DNA from: Gordonia effusa NBRC 100432 | Lineage (GTDB): Bacteria > Actinomycetota > Actinomycetes > Mycobacteriales > Mycobacteriaceae | Length of the DNA stretch: 64,000 bases | Assembly (NCBI RefSeq): GCF_000241305.1 | Contig: NZ_BAEH01000054.1 | Span: 1 to 64,000 of the forward strand | Direction of reading: 5' to 3' | Shown: one piece after another, positions 8,479 through 17,263 of the stretch | Layout: each line of letters begins with the position of its first letter | Position numbering within the stretch: position 1 is the stretch's first letter | Made by a program: the position numbers and the translations under genes | The notes under the pieces: generated by a model | What the model was told of the DNA's origin: nothing | Seen by the model: the letters and a program-made list of their open reading frames with translations, nothing else | Databases searched by the model: none

Positions 8479-8500
8479 CTCACTTCGTGTACGAAGTGAG
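8479..8500. promoter_or_regulatory. perfect palindrome, probable MarR operator
   Basis: CTCACTTCGT-gt-ACGAAGTGAG, a perfect 10-bp inverted repeat with a 2-bp spacer, starts 8 bases upstream of the amidohydrolase start codon and 36 bases upstream of the MarR start codon. Size and symmetry fit a MarR dimer site that would repress both divergent genes. Confidence 0.75.
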
Positions 8501-8536
8501 CATGTCGTGGCGGCCCAGTGTTGTCAAGATCTAGGG

Positions 8537-8962
8537 ATGACTACCGGCGATCCCAGGGTGTACTTTCTGCTCCAGCGCAGTGCCCACCGACTAAAGTTGG
8601 CGGCAGACCGGGTGAGTATCGCCGCCGCCGACGTGACCACCGCGCAGTTCGCGGTACTCATGGTCATTGATCAGGCTCCTGGGTGTACCCAGCGTCATGT
8701 AGCGTCAATACTCGAGCAGGGGGAGCCGACCGTCGCCGCGATGGTCACCCGCCTCCAGACGTCGGGGCTGGTCAATAAGGAGCCGCACCCGACCGAACAT
8801 CGGGCCGCAAGCTTGACCGTCACCGACGCAGGCCGTACCGCGCTACGTGTCGCGGGCGATGAACTCAAAGCGTTTAACAATCAGATTCGAGAGGCACTTG
8901 GCCCCGATATGGAGACAGTCGCGGGGGCGCTGGGACGCCTTATGTCGATTGATTTCCGGTAG
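8537..8962 (+). CDS. MarR family transcriptional regulator
   Basis: A 141-residue winged-helix regulator. The recognition region (TQRHVASILEQGEPTVAAMV) and the wing with its basic tip (KEPHPTEHRAASLTVTDAG) are standard, and length matches the family. The ATG at 8537 is chosen, with a GGG shortly upstream; longer in-frame extensions read antisense through the amidohydrolase and are not plausible. It should bind the palindrome at 8479-8500 and release DNA on binding a phenolic or other small ligand, derepressing the amidohydrolase/HAD operon. Confidence 0.9.
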   Translation: MTTGDPRVYFLLQRSAHRLKLAADRVSIAAADVTTAQFAVLMVIDQAPGCTQRHVASILEQGEPTVAAMVTRLQTSGLVNKEPHPTEHRAASLTVTDAGRTALRVAGDELKAFNNQIREALGPDMETVAGALGRLMSIDFR

Positions 8963-8977
8963 CTGATCGCTTCGCCT

Positions 8978-9048
8978 CCGAAAACCGCACCTAATCGCGT
9001 GCCCGAGGGCAACCTGCCCTCGGGCCGGTCTTCTCGTGCGGTTTCCGG
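8978..9048. terminator. nested double hairpin after the MarR gene
   Basis: Outer arms CCGAAAACCGCAC (8978-8990) and GTGCGGTTTCCGG (9036-9048) pair with one mismatch. They enclose a perfect inner hairpin CCCGAGGGCA-acc-TGCCCTCGGG (9002-9024). It lies just after the MarR stop codon and 45 bases before the next gene, so it should terminate MarR transcription. The inner core recurs elsewhere in the window (35550-35622, 63926-63982). Confidence 0.75.
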
Positions 9049-9092
9049 CGACTCCGGCTCTGTTCAACACCAACCTAAAGGAGTGAAAGACT

Positions 9093-9584
9093 ATGAACAC
9101 CAACGGAACTGAGCGCGCTGTGGTCGAAAGCGTCCTCGACGCCAATCGTCGAGCGCTCATTGAGTGCGTGCGTGGCCTTTCCGACGAGAACGCACGTAGG
9201 CGGCTCGTCATATCGCTGAGCACGCCGATCTCGTTGATCAAACACGCTGCGGCAGCGGAGCGGATCTGGTTCCAGCGCTTCTGGGCGGGACTCGATGAGT
9301 CCGAGTGTGACGGCTACTCGCGACGGGACGAGGGGACGTTCTTCGTTAGCGACGACGAAACGCTTGAGGACGTTATTGCCGAGTTCGAGCGTGCGAGTGT
9401 GCGATCACGCGACATCGCGTCGCGCTTCGCGCTGGACGACACGAAGCTCAATCCTCGGGAGGGGACCGTCAGCATGAGGTGGACGCTGCTGGCAATGATT
9501 CAGGAGTTCGCCAGGCATGCGGGGCACGCCGATATTTTGCGGGAGCAGATTGATGCTGAAGTTTCGGAACCGCCTAGGGGCTGA
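9093..9584 (+). CDS. DinB/DUF664 family protein
   Basis: A 163-residue four-helix-bundle protein of the DinB-like superfamily. The pattern LIKHAAAAERIWFQRFWAG carries the first metal-binding His, and EFARHAGHADILREQIDAE near the C-terminus carries the HxxH pair, giving the usual three-His site. Members include bacillithiol- and mycothiol-dependent enzymes (DinB/MDMPI); in an actinobacterium a mycothiol-dependent transferase is the likeliest role. AAGGAG lies about 10 bases before the ATG. The gene stands alone between two terminator-like regions. Confidence 0.88.
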   Translation: MNTNGTERAVVESVLDANRRALIECVRGLSDENARRRLVISLSTPISLIKHAAAAERIWFQRFWAGLDESECDGYSRRDEGTFFVSDDETLEDVIAEFERASVRSRDIASRFALDDTKLNPREGTVSMRWTLLAMIQEFARHAGHADILREQIDAEVSEPPRG

Positions 9585-9797
9585 ACGAGAGGACTGGGCT
9601 CTGCAAGATTCCCTCGGTTCAGCGACTGCTTCGGTGGCCTCGCCTTTAGAGCAACTCCGAACTTGGTTTGGCGCACAATCGCTTTCGGTCAATGGCGTTC
9701 TTTCCTTGTGATCTACATTCGGTCAGTTAAGCGATCATTCGGCCGGCTGTAACTTTCACTTTGGTTATCCGTGACATGCGCATGTTCACATCGGTGA

Positions 9798-10688
9798 ATG
9801 TTCGCAACCCTAACCTCTGCACCTTCCCGGCCCGCACGCTCGCGCCAGTCCTGGTTCCGCTCGGTTGCGGTGGCCGCTGCGGCCAGCTTCGCGATTACCG
9901 TCGCCCCGCTTACCGCCGGTACTGCCGAAGCCGCAGCAAATGCAACGCCGAGTTTCGAGGTCAAACTGAACCTCAATGCCACTGCGTTGTCGTCGAATGC
10001 GCCGTCATCCGCCGTGCGGTCGAAGTTCGGGCTGGGTGCCAACGGCTCGGCACGCGCCTACGAGTATCTAGACACCGACGCTCTCGACCTCAACGGTGAG
10101 GGCTGGAGTGTGCGACTGCGCAACAAAGACGGCGACCCACTTGAGTTGAACTACAAGAAGCGTTTTGCCGTGTCGGGAACTGATCTCAACGGCAGTCTGA
10201 CGACGGCGAACCAGGCAGGGTTCGACGCTAACGAAACGAGCTACGACGCCGAGGTCGACTGGGGGCTGACCCGCATGACCCTCAGCTTTAGTAACGACAA
10301 AGATCCCGGAATCAATGTCGACGGCATCGGAATGCCGTCGAGCCAAAACGCTATCGCAGCTGCGGTGAACAAGATCCCCGGGAAACTGAAAGACTGGCGC
10401 TCATCCAACTGGGGTAAAACAACCCTGCAGGCTAGCCGGGTTCATGGCCCGGTTACCTCCACCGAATGGAGTGGAACTTTTGAGGGCGCCAAGTCCGCGC
10501 TGGAGATACTCCCGATCCACGCTTCGGGTGGCCAACCGGCCGAAACCGTCGTCGAGTTGTCTTTTAAGGCAGCCGATTTCGCGACCGCCAAGCTGTTGCG
10601 CGACCACGCCATCGCGATCGCCCAGGCCAATGGCTGGCTCCTTGGCAGCGACGTTCTCAAGACAAACCTCATCTTGACCCGCTACTGA
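9798..10688 (+). CDS. secreted CYTH-like protein
   Basis: A 296-residue protein with a long N-region rich in Arg/Ser (residues 1-23), a hydrophobic core (SVAVAAAASFAITVAPL) and cleavage near AEAAA at about residue 46, so it is exported. The mature part starts with FEVKLNLNATAL and has YEYLDTDALDLNGEGWSVRL followed by NKDGDPLELNYKKRF. Those are features of the CYTH tunnel fold (ExK start, DT/W region, RxR, Lys strand) known from adenylate cyclase CyaB and triphosphatases. CYTH enzymes are normally cytoplasmic. The usual EXEXK signature is only partly kept, so catalytic activity is uncertain. No obvious partner gene is adjacent. Confidence 0.7.
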   Translation: MFATLTSAPSRPARSRQSWFRSVAVAAAASFAITVAPLTAGTAEAAANATPSFEVKLNLNATALSSNAPSSAVRSKFGLGANGSARAYEYLDTDALDLNGEGWSVRLRNKDGDPLELNYKKRFAVSGTDLNGSLTTANQAGFDANETSYDAEVDWGLTRMTLSFSNDKDPGINVDGIGMPSSQNAIAAAVNKIPGKLKDWRSSNWGKTTLQASRVHGPVTSTEWSGTFEGAKSALEILPIHASGGQPAETVVELSFKAADFATAKLLRDHAIAIAQANGWLLGSDVLKTNLILTRY

Positions 10689-10788
10689 CCGGACGCGGGT
10701 GCCTGAACACGTCCGCGCTCGATCAGATTGCCTGTGGTATCAAGCGAACTGATCGAAGGAACGCATCAGTACGCCTATTCGGTCAGCT

Positions 10789-11412
10789 CTATGCGATAGC
10801 GATTGCGCTTGCTTGGCGCGGGGGCCGCGAAACTGTTCCGGGACCTAAGAAGTCTCGACCGATCCATACGGTCGGTGTCAGTTGGCGGTACTCATGGGTG
10901 CTCACGGGCAGACCGGCGAAATCACGGACGAAGTCGGCAGACCAGGCCGGCTTGTGGTCGACAAACGATTGAGGTGCGTAGACCAGCGGACCGCCCGCGT
11001 CGAGTCCGGTGATGTAATTCTTATATACCCAGGGCTGCCCTTGTGGGCCAACGCCGAAGGTGAGCGCATCGCCAAGATTGCTTTGTAGATCGCCGAATTG
11101 CTTAGCGTCGCGGTAGTCGCCCAAGCGACCGTTACGCTCGGAGACCGGCAGCAAGTAGAGCCGGTGCTTACCGGCCGTCGGTGGCGTGCCGAGTGGGGCA
11201 TTCTTGTAGAGTTCGACGATTTGCCTACTGGTGCAATGGAAACGCAACGAATTCACGGTGCGATCACGGCTATGAGCGTCGATCACACAGTGGCCATCGG
11301 GCAATGCTGGACGCGCGGACGCGGGTGTGATTCCTGCCGATGTCGTTACCGCCGCAGCTATGGCAACTAGTGCCGCCGCTATCGAATAGTGTTTGGCGCC
11401 TTGAGTTTTCAT
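10789..11412 (-). CDS. secreted protein of unknown function
   Basis: A 207-residue exported protein: signal peptide MKTQGAKHYSIAAALVAIAA... with cleavage near ASARP at about residue 34. The mature part has two Cys (HCVIDA and HCTSRQ) that could pair, and no catalytic motif I recognise. It overlaps the upstream gene by 4 bases (11409-11412), so the two are translationally coupled and likely act together outside the membrane. Both products begin with signal peptides, which supports a paired surface or secreted role. Confidence 0.7.
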   Translation of the reverse strand: MKTQGAKHYSIAAALVAIAAAVTTSAGITPASARPALPDGHCVIDAHSRDRTVNSLRFHCTSRQIVELYKNAPLGTPPTAGKHRLYLLPVSERNGRLGDYRDAKQFGDLQSNLGDALTFGVGPQGQPWVYKNYITGLDAGGPLVYAPQSFVDHKPAWSADFVRDFAGLPVSTHEYRQLTPTVWIGRDFLGPGTVSRPPRQASAIAIA

Positions 11413-12656
11413 TTGACAGTCACTTTCGTTTCGTTCGCCATACTCGAGATCAGTGGCGCAAGGTTGAACAGGACTCGATGCTGCTGAAGTTGCTGCTCAT
11501 ACGGGGTGGACATATAGCTGACCAGTTGCTTCCAGCGGTACTGAGCCTGATACGCGTACTTCGGCAACAACTCACTGTTGATGTAGGCCCACCGAGCGGG
11601 GAATACTGACCAGTTCCAGGAGGGTAGCGGCGCGGTTAGGGTAACAGTCCGACCGTTGACTTCAGTGGAGATGTCGAGCGGACGATACGCCCGCATCGGC
11701 GACACTCCGGCCACGGAGGGGGACCCAACGATGGTGGACGCGTATGTCAGTGCTTCGCCGATGGGGGCCTTGTAGTGCCGCGTCGAATCCCACTGTCGTC
11801 CAACCACTTCGCTCTGTTCCCGACGAAGAAGACGGCCGTTCGCGGCAGTGATACGCGACGAGTCGCCAGAGGCGATGTCGTCGAAGGCGGTCCCGATGTC
11901 AGTGGGGTAGAGCCCGGTGTTGACGAGCTCGTGCACCGCGGGAAGGCCGCCCTGGACATAGGCGGTGTGGACCGGCATCAGGTCGCCGAAGATATTCTTC
12001 TGCATCACTAGGATTTGTCCGATGACGGCCGAGATGTCGGCGGCAGAGATAGTCTTGCCAACTGTCGCCAGCGCCCGAAGGCCGGATGGCAGGCGGTTGG
12101 CCAGTGCCGGGCCGCCGGCCGAATTGGCTTGGCGCACAACCTCTGCCACCGCCGGCTGCAGATTGGCTAGCTGATAGATCTGACCGGCGAGTTCTAGATC
12201 GAGTAGTCCGCCTCCGAAGTCGGCGCCGACCTGCCCAGCCATGCCAGCCCAGCGAAGTTCCCGATGACCAATTTGGAGGTCCTCGTAGTACCGGTATGAA
12301 CGGACCAGGTTTTGCAGGTTGGCATTTACCCCAGCGCGAGGATTCCACCGACTCAGTTCGATGTGCGCGGCTTCGGTCGAACGCTGTAACCAGTAGGTGT
12401 ATAGCAGAGCGCCATAGCGTCGGGGCGAAAGTCCTTGTGCCCGTGCTTGCCTGACCAGGCGACCGGTCTGGGCACTGTCTGATGGCAGGCCCGGGTTTGG
12501 TGCACCAATACCGTGTGACGCATCTCGATTCGGTAGGCCGACATCGAGGTACTTAGTGAGGCCTTGCGTGGCGGACGGAGCCGCGTGCACGGCGCAGGGC
12601 GTTAGCAGACCGCTGATTGCGACTGTCACCGCGATAACTATCGAACGTCTAATCAC
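11409..12656 (-). CDS. large secreted protein of unknown function
   Basis: A protein of about 415 residues. The start is taken as the GTG at 12656 (VIRRSIVIAVTVAISGLL), which gives a clean signal peptide with cleavage near VHAAP; a longer frame back to 12770 would bury it. The mature chain is helix-rich (ARAQGLSPRRYGALLYTYWL and similar), with no Cys pairs or known catalytic motifs. It is the first gene of a translationally coupled pair with the 207-residue secreted protein. I do not recognise the family. Confidence 0.65.
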   Translation of the reverse strand: MIRRSIVIAVTVAISGLLTPCAVHAAPSATQGLTKYLDVGLPNRDASHGIGAPNPGLPSDSAQTGRLVRQARAQGLSPRRYGALLYTYWLQRSTEAAHIELSRWNPRAGVNANLQNLVRSYRYYEDLQIGHRELRWAGMAGQVGADFGGGLLDLELAGQIYQLANLQPAVAEVVRQANSAGGPALANRLPSGLRALATVGKTISAADISAVIGQILVMQKNIFGDLMPVHTAYVQGGLPAVHELVNTGLYPTDIGTAFDDIASGDSSRITAANGRLLRREQSEVVGRQWDSTRHYKAPIGEALTYASTIVGSPSVAGVSPMRAYRPLDISTEVNGRTVTLTAPLPSWNWSVFPARWAYINSELLPKYAYQAQYRWKQLVSYMSTPYEQQLQQHRVLFNLAPLISSMANETKVTVK

Positions 12657-12981
12657 TAGCAATACACCCGACTTTAGAACTTTTGTATTGCTAATGACAC
12701 TAGTGGAAGGTAGCGCAACCGCGACCGTGATGTCAGTCTCGTTTGATCGGGGGTGTGACCGGGTGCGCAAGGTTGCCGGTTCTGGTCAGCGACGGGCCAA
12801 CAATGCGTTAGCCGAACCTTCGGGTTCCGGCTTGAGGCGTGCCGGGATCCCGACGTCAAATCAATTGGGCTGCAAGGGAAGTGGCGAGTGGATCGGACTA
12901 GTTGAGCTATCGACCGAGGCCCGGCTGCGAAGATCTCGGCGAACCGAGAAGGTGGCTAGCGTCGGACGCAGACGCTATCGG
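12657..12981. other. intergenic stretch, no gene seen
   Basis: These 325 bases lie upstream of the secreted-protein pair and downstream of the serine hydrolase gene. They should hold the promoter of the pair. Possible frames on both strands are Arg/Ser-rich with no start-site support, so I see no gene and no clear palindrome. Confidence 0.6.
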
Positions 12982-14265
12982 TCAACGAATTCGGCGCCCA
13001 CGAGCCGCACGCACGATCAGCGGCCACAGTGTGGCGAAGAATGCGCTCTGATCGGCGAAACCCGTCGTAGGCAGACGATTGTGAACGAATCCCGCAGCGA
13101 GTCCGCGAGATGGATCGGCCCAGCCCGTTGAGCCGCCAAGGCCGACGTGCCCGAAGCTGCCAGACATGCTTCGCAGCGGCGGACCGCTGTGATAACCCAG
13201 TTGGAACTTGACCGGCACGCCCAGGGTGCGATCGAAGTATGTGCCGCGGATGGGCGCGAGCTGCCTGGCCGTCGCCGACGAAAGCAGCCGTCGGCCGTCG
13301 ACGCTGCCGTTCCCGGCAAGTGCGGCATACAGTTTCGCCAGTTCATGCGCTGGGACCATCGCATTGCCGGCAGGCAGTTCGACGTCGTAGATGGGGCTGA
13401 TCGGAGTGCCATCGTCGGCAAGCCACCATTCGAGACCGGGCACGTGAAGGGTGCGTAGGGTGCCCCCGATTCCGCGCATTCGTTTGGCTCGCTCGAGCGT
13501 TGCTGGCAGTCGGGTCTCCAGCGATGGGCGGTGCATTATCGGTGCGAGGGCCGGAACGAAAGCGGCGTGTTGGGCGCCTGGGTTAGTTGGGCGACCCAGC
13601 GACAGACTCTGTAGGCCGAGTGGTTGCGCGATCTCCGACTGATACAGGGCCGCCATCGATTCTCCGGTGATTCGGCGCGCGATCCCCGACATGATTGCGC
13701 CGATGGTTAGCGAGTGATAGGCCTGTCGGCCGAAATGTTCCCCAATCGGCGCGGCTGCCAGACGTCGTTCGAATTCTTCCAGGTCACCAAAATGAGCGAG
13801 AGCGTCGACGATTCCATCGAGCCGTGACAATCCAGCGCGATGTGCCAGGGCATCGCGAACGGTGATGCGTCCCTTGCCATTCGCCGAGAATTCCGGCCAG
13901 TATTCGGAGATCGGCGCGTCGTAGTCGAGCAAGCCGCGGTCGGCGAGCCGGTGCAGCACCGCCGCGGAGATGCCCTTGGATGCGGAGAAGATCAGCCCAG
14001 CGGTGTCGTGGGTCCAGTCGGCGTCGGCGGTTGCCTTGCCCGCCCAGATGTCCATCACGGGCTTACCGTCGGCATAAACGCACAGCGCGCCGCCGCCGAA
14101 TTTCAGCCGACTAAACAGCACGGCGAACGCCCTGGCCGGCAAGGTGAAGTCGGGACTCACCCATCCGTGCACGCCACGCGGCGGAGAAATCGCCCCTGCG
14201 GGTGTCGGGTTCACGTCGGGAACGTCGGGGACTTCAGGTACGAAAGCCGGTTCTGGGGATGCCAT
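12982..14265 (-). CDS. serine hydrolase of the class C beta-lactamase fold (EstB/LipE-like)
   Basis: A 427-residue esterase-type member of the beta-lactamase superfamily. The SxxK motif is FSASKGISAAV, with the Ser nucleophile and general-base Lys. A later YHSLTIG supplies the Tyr of the YxS/YxN motif, and a glycine-rich HVGLGGSTGW block near the C-terminus corresponds to the KTG/HxG region. This pattern marks carboxylesterases and lipases rather than true beta-lactamases. There is no signal peptide, so it is cytoplasmic. It is apparently monocistronic. The physiological ester is unknown. Confidence 0.92.
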   Translation of the reverse strand: MASPEPAFVPEVPDVPDVNPTPAGAISPPRGVHGWVSPDFTLPARAFAVLFSRLKFGGGALCVYADGKPVMDIWAGKATADADWTHDTAGLIFSASKGISAAVLHRLADRGLLDYDAPISEYWPEFSANGKGRITVRDALAHRAGLSRLDGIVDALAHFGDLEEFERRLAAAPIGEHFGRQAYHSLTIGAIMSGIARRITGESMAALYQSEIAQPLGLQSLSLGRPTNPGAQHAAFVPALAPIMHRPSLETRLPATLERAKRMRGIGGTLRTLHVPGLEWWLADDGTPISPIYDVELPAGNAMVPAHELAKLYAALAGNGSVDGRRLLSSATARQLAPIRGTYFDRTLGVPVKFQLGYHSGPPLRSMSGSFGHVGLGGSTGWADPSRGLAAGFVHNRLPTTGFADQSAFFATLWPLIVRAARGRRIR

Positions 14266-14322
14266 GAAGTGAAATTAGCAGTACTGAAAGTACCGCCTAC
14301 TTGGAATAGCCTGTGAATCAGA

Positions 14323-14633
14323 TCACAATTCGTACCTCACTTGCCCTGCTGTGTTCTTACGTCGACTGAAGTCGTCGCAGGTCCAGTGCGTGGCTACGAG
14401 ATCTTGGCTGTCGTAGGCCTGAAGTCGAATCTCGCCAGGCTGCGGAGCGGCCACACGTTTCACCACCACCACGCGCACCGCCGCGGAGTCGTCGACGAGC
14501 ACCGCAGTGTCCTCATCGCCTTCGCTGTTGTTCTGGACAGTGCGAGCGCTTCGGCCCAGAATTCTGAGGCGCGGTCGAGATCGGCAGCGGCCAATGTGGC
14601 GGGTTGCTCATTTCCTGGAGCGAGCGAAAGCAT
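14323..14633 (-). pseudogene. frameshifted small gene downstream of phosphoketolase
   Basis: Minus-strand reading from the ATG at 14633, which has a perfect AGGAGG 5 bases upstream, gives MLSLAPGNEQPATLAAADLD and on to EFWAEALAL, then derails into a Trp/Arg-rich tail. Dropping into the next frame near 14540 gives a sensible continuation (QNNSEGDEDTAVLVDDSAAV, later PQPGEIRLQAYDSQDLVATH) to a stop at 14323. Together they make a protein of about 100 residues. One missing G in a CTGGTC context would explain the break. It follows the phosphoketolase stop codon by 24 bases, so it belongs to that operon. The family is not recognised; a real mutation and a sequencing error cannot be told apart here. 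Confidence 0.6.
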
Positions 14634-14657
14634 GAATACCTCCTCGATATGTGGCCG

Positions 14658-17015
14658 TTAGGACCATGTCCAGTCGCGAACCTCTGGCATATCCTCGAAA
14701 TTCTCGCGGACATAGTGGTAGTGACGTTCGAGTTGCGAACGGCAATGATCAGCGAGTCGACGAGCAGCAGGGTCGTCTCGGCCGATCCATGTCAATGCCT
14801 CGGAAACCAGGTGGTATCGACTCATTCGATTCAGCACCACCATGTCGAAAGGCGTTGTGGTGGTGCCTTGTTCGGAGAATCCGCGGACATGGAACCGGTT
14901 GGCGGCCGGCCTGCCGTGCAACAACTGATGAACCGCGCGCGGGTAGCCGTGAAAAGCGAACACGACATCGGTAGTAGCGGCGAATAGGTCGATGAAGTGG
15001 CTATCTGGCATACCGTGCGGATGGGCTGATTCCGGCAGGAGGGCCATCAAGTCGATCACGTTGACGACTCGGAAACATATCTCCGGAGTCCATTCGCGCA
15101 ATAACTGTGCCGCGGCCAGAATCTCTTGTGTCGGTACGTCGCCAGCGGCGGCCAGAACGACGTCGGGCTGCGTTGTGTCACTCTCGTTGCCGGCCCAATC
15201 CCACGTCGATGCGCCTGCGGCACACTGACGTTCGGCGTCGTCGATCGAAAGGTATTGCAGGTGAGGCTGCTTGTCGGCCACGATGACGTTGACGTGATCC
15301 CGGCTGCGGAAACAGTGTTCGGCGATCGAGAGGAGAGTGTTGGCGTCAGGCGGCAGCCAAACGCGTACGACGTCGGGAGACAGCGACAGTACGGCGTCGA
15401 TGAGGCCTGGACCCTGGTGACTGAATCCATTGTGGTCGTTTCGCCAGCACGTCGATGTAAGCAGAATGTTCAGCGACGCGACCGGAATTCGCCAGTCGAG
15501 CCGAGTCGCGTGTTGCAGCCATTTGGTGTGCTGAACCAGCATGGAGGCACTGATCATTGCGAAGGCTTCATAGCTCGCGAACAGGCCGTGCCGTCCGGAC
15601 AGCAGATAGCCCTCGAGCCATCCTTGGCACAGATGTTCACTGAGCACCTCCATCACACGTCCCTTGGGTGCGAGGTTGTCGTCCTCCGGGACCAGGGGGA
15701 GTTGCCAGCACCGATCTGTTGCTTCGAATACGGCGTCGAGGCGATTGCTCGCAGTCTCGTCCGGGCAGAAGAGTCGGAAGGTGCCACCGCCATCAGCGCT
15801 TTGGTCGGCGAAGTAGATATCGCGCAGGTATTCGCCGAGTACTCGCGTGGTCGGGTGATTGGTAGCACCGGGACGAGTGATGTCGAGTGCGTACCGGTCT
15901 GTTGAAGGCAGGGGGAGAGGCTTCAGTATGCGCCCGCCGTTAGCGTATGGCGTCGCACCCATCCGACGGTCGCCGATCGGTGCGAGCGCCGCGACCTCGC
16001 TAACAATCCGCCCGTCGTCGTCAAATAGCTCCTCTGGGCGATATGAGCGCAGCCAGTTTTCCAGCAGGCGTAGGTGTTCGGGATTCTCGCGGACCCCGGA
16101 CAGCGGCACTTGGTGCGCCCGGTGTGTCCCTTCGACGAGTCGTCCGTCGACTTCGTGTGGACCGGTCCAGCCTTTCGGCGTGCGCAGCACGATGGCTGGC
16201 CGACGGTTACTGGAATTCCCGGCGCGAAAGGCATTGTAGGACTGTGTGATTGCCGAAATCAACGCACGAAAGACGATCCGGGGATCATCTCCTTCGACGA
16301 AGATCGGCTCCCACCCTTGTCCCCGCAAGGTATTCGCGACTTGGTCATCACTGCGGCGGCCCATGACTGTTGGACCGGATATCTTGGCTCCGTTGAGATG
16401 CAAGATAGGTAGTACCGCGCCGTCGCGCGTTGGATCGAGAAACGAAGACACATTCCACGAGGCGGCAAGGGGGCCAGTCTCCGCTTCACCGTCACCGATC
16501 ACGCAGGCTACTAGCAGCTCGGGATGATCGAAGGCTGCTCCAGCGGCATGGGCCAGCGCGTAGCCCAGTTCACCCCCTTCATGGATGCTTCCGGGAGTCT
16601 GCACACTGACGTGGCTGGGAATGCCTCCGGGAGTTGAGAATTGGCGGCACAGACGGTGGATTCCGCGTGCGTCGGTCGAGACATCCGGATAGATCTCGCT
16701 GTAGGTGCCCTCCAGGTAAACATTGGCCACGAGTGCCGGCCCGCCGTGGCCCGGCCCAGTCACAAACAACCAGTCTGAATCTGTTTGCCGGATAACACGA
16801 TTGAGCACGGTGTAGATCGCCGAGAGTCCGGGGCTGGTGCCCCAGTGACCGAGCAGCCTCGGCTTGATGTGCTCAGCTCGCAGTGGTTCACGCAGTAATG
16901 TGTTGTCCTGCAAGTAGATCTGCGCCACCGTAAGGTAATTGGCGGCCGACCACCAGCGCAGATCCGCCTCCAGGTCTTCATCGGAATAGGGGGAGAACGT
17001 TCGAGATTCGGACAA
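14658..17015 (-). CDS. xfp: phosphoketolase (xylulose-5-phosphate/fructose-6-phosphate)
   Basis: A 785-residue thiamine-diphosphate enzyme, full length for the family. It splits xylulose 5-phosphate (and usually fructose 6-phosphate) with phosphate to acetyl phosphate plus an aldose phosphate in the cytoplasm. Visible signatures are VTGPGHGGPALVANVYLEG, the ThDP/Mg motif GDGEAETGPLAASWN, ILHLNGAKISGPTVMGR and SNRLDAVFEATDR in the second domain. No acetate kinase or phosphotransacetylase gene is adjacent, although these often accompany xfp. The only linked gene is the frameshifted small ORF just downstream. The upstream gene diverges across 250 bases that should hold its promoter. Confidence 0.97.
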   Translation of the reverse strand: MSESRTFSPYSDEDLEADLRWWSAANYLTVAQIYLQDNTLLREPLRAEHIKPRLLGHWGTSPGLSAIYTVLNRVIRQTDSDWLFVTGPGHGGPALVANVYLEGTYSEIYPDVSTDARGIHRLCRQFSTPGGIPSHVSVQTPGSIHEGGELGYALAHAAGAAFDHPELLVACVIGDGEAETGPLAASWNVSSFLDPTRDGAVLPILHLNGAKISGPTVMGRRSDDQVANTLRGQGWEPIFVEGDDPRIVFRALISAITQSYNAFRAGNSSNRRPAIVLRTPKGWTGPHEVDGRLVEGTHRAHQVPLSGVRENPEHLRLLENWLRSYRPEELFDDDGRIVSEVAALAPIGDRRMGATPYANGGRILKPLPLPSTDRYALDITRPGATNHPTTRVLGEYLRDIYFADQSADGGGTFRLFCPDETASNRLDAVFEATDRCWQLPLVPEDDNLAPKGRVMEVLSEHLCQGWLEGYLLSGRHGLFASYEAFAMISASMLVQHTKWLQHATRLDWRIPVASLNILLTSTCWRNDHNGFSHQGPGLIDAVLSLSPDVVRVWLPPDANTLLSIAEHCFRSRDHVNVIVADKQPHLQYLSIDDAERQCAAGASTWDWAGNESDTTQPDVVLAAAGDVPTQEILAAAQLLREWTPEICFRVVNVIDLMALLPESAHPHGMPDSHFIDLFAATTDVVFAFHGYPRAVHQLLHGRPAANRFHVRGFSEQGTTTTPFDMVVLNRMSRYHLVSEALTWIGRDDPAARRLADHCRSQLERHYHYVRENFEDMPEVRDWTWS

Positions 17016-17263
17016 TGTCGGCTCCTAGCGGTTACTCGGACTCAGACGTAAGTGGTGCGAATCGAAGTAGTGCGATCCGGCGAATCCTCTGACCGCTTTG
17101 TTCGGTGAGTGGCCGCATTCGCCGAGAGTCCGTCTTGTTCCTCCAAGTTCGCGATGTCTGGACTCTTGGGTGCCACGGTACGACGGAGACTAAACATGCG
17201 CGATCTAGATCGCCGTTCCTACCGCGCGGTGGCAATTTCCCGTTCATCTGCGACGATGAGCGC

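Noticed and set aside
12556-13131. Plus-strand frame of 191 codons
   Set aside because: It is the shadow of the secreted-protein and serine hydrolase genes; Arg/Ser/Gly-rich and without family resemblance.
14341-14661. Plus-strand frame with His-rich stretch (HHHHAHRR)
   Set aside because: It lies antisense to the frameshifted small gene, whose minus-strand reading has a perfect ribosome binding site and better composition.
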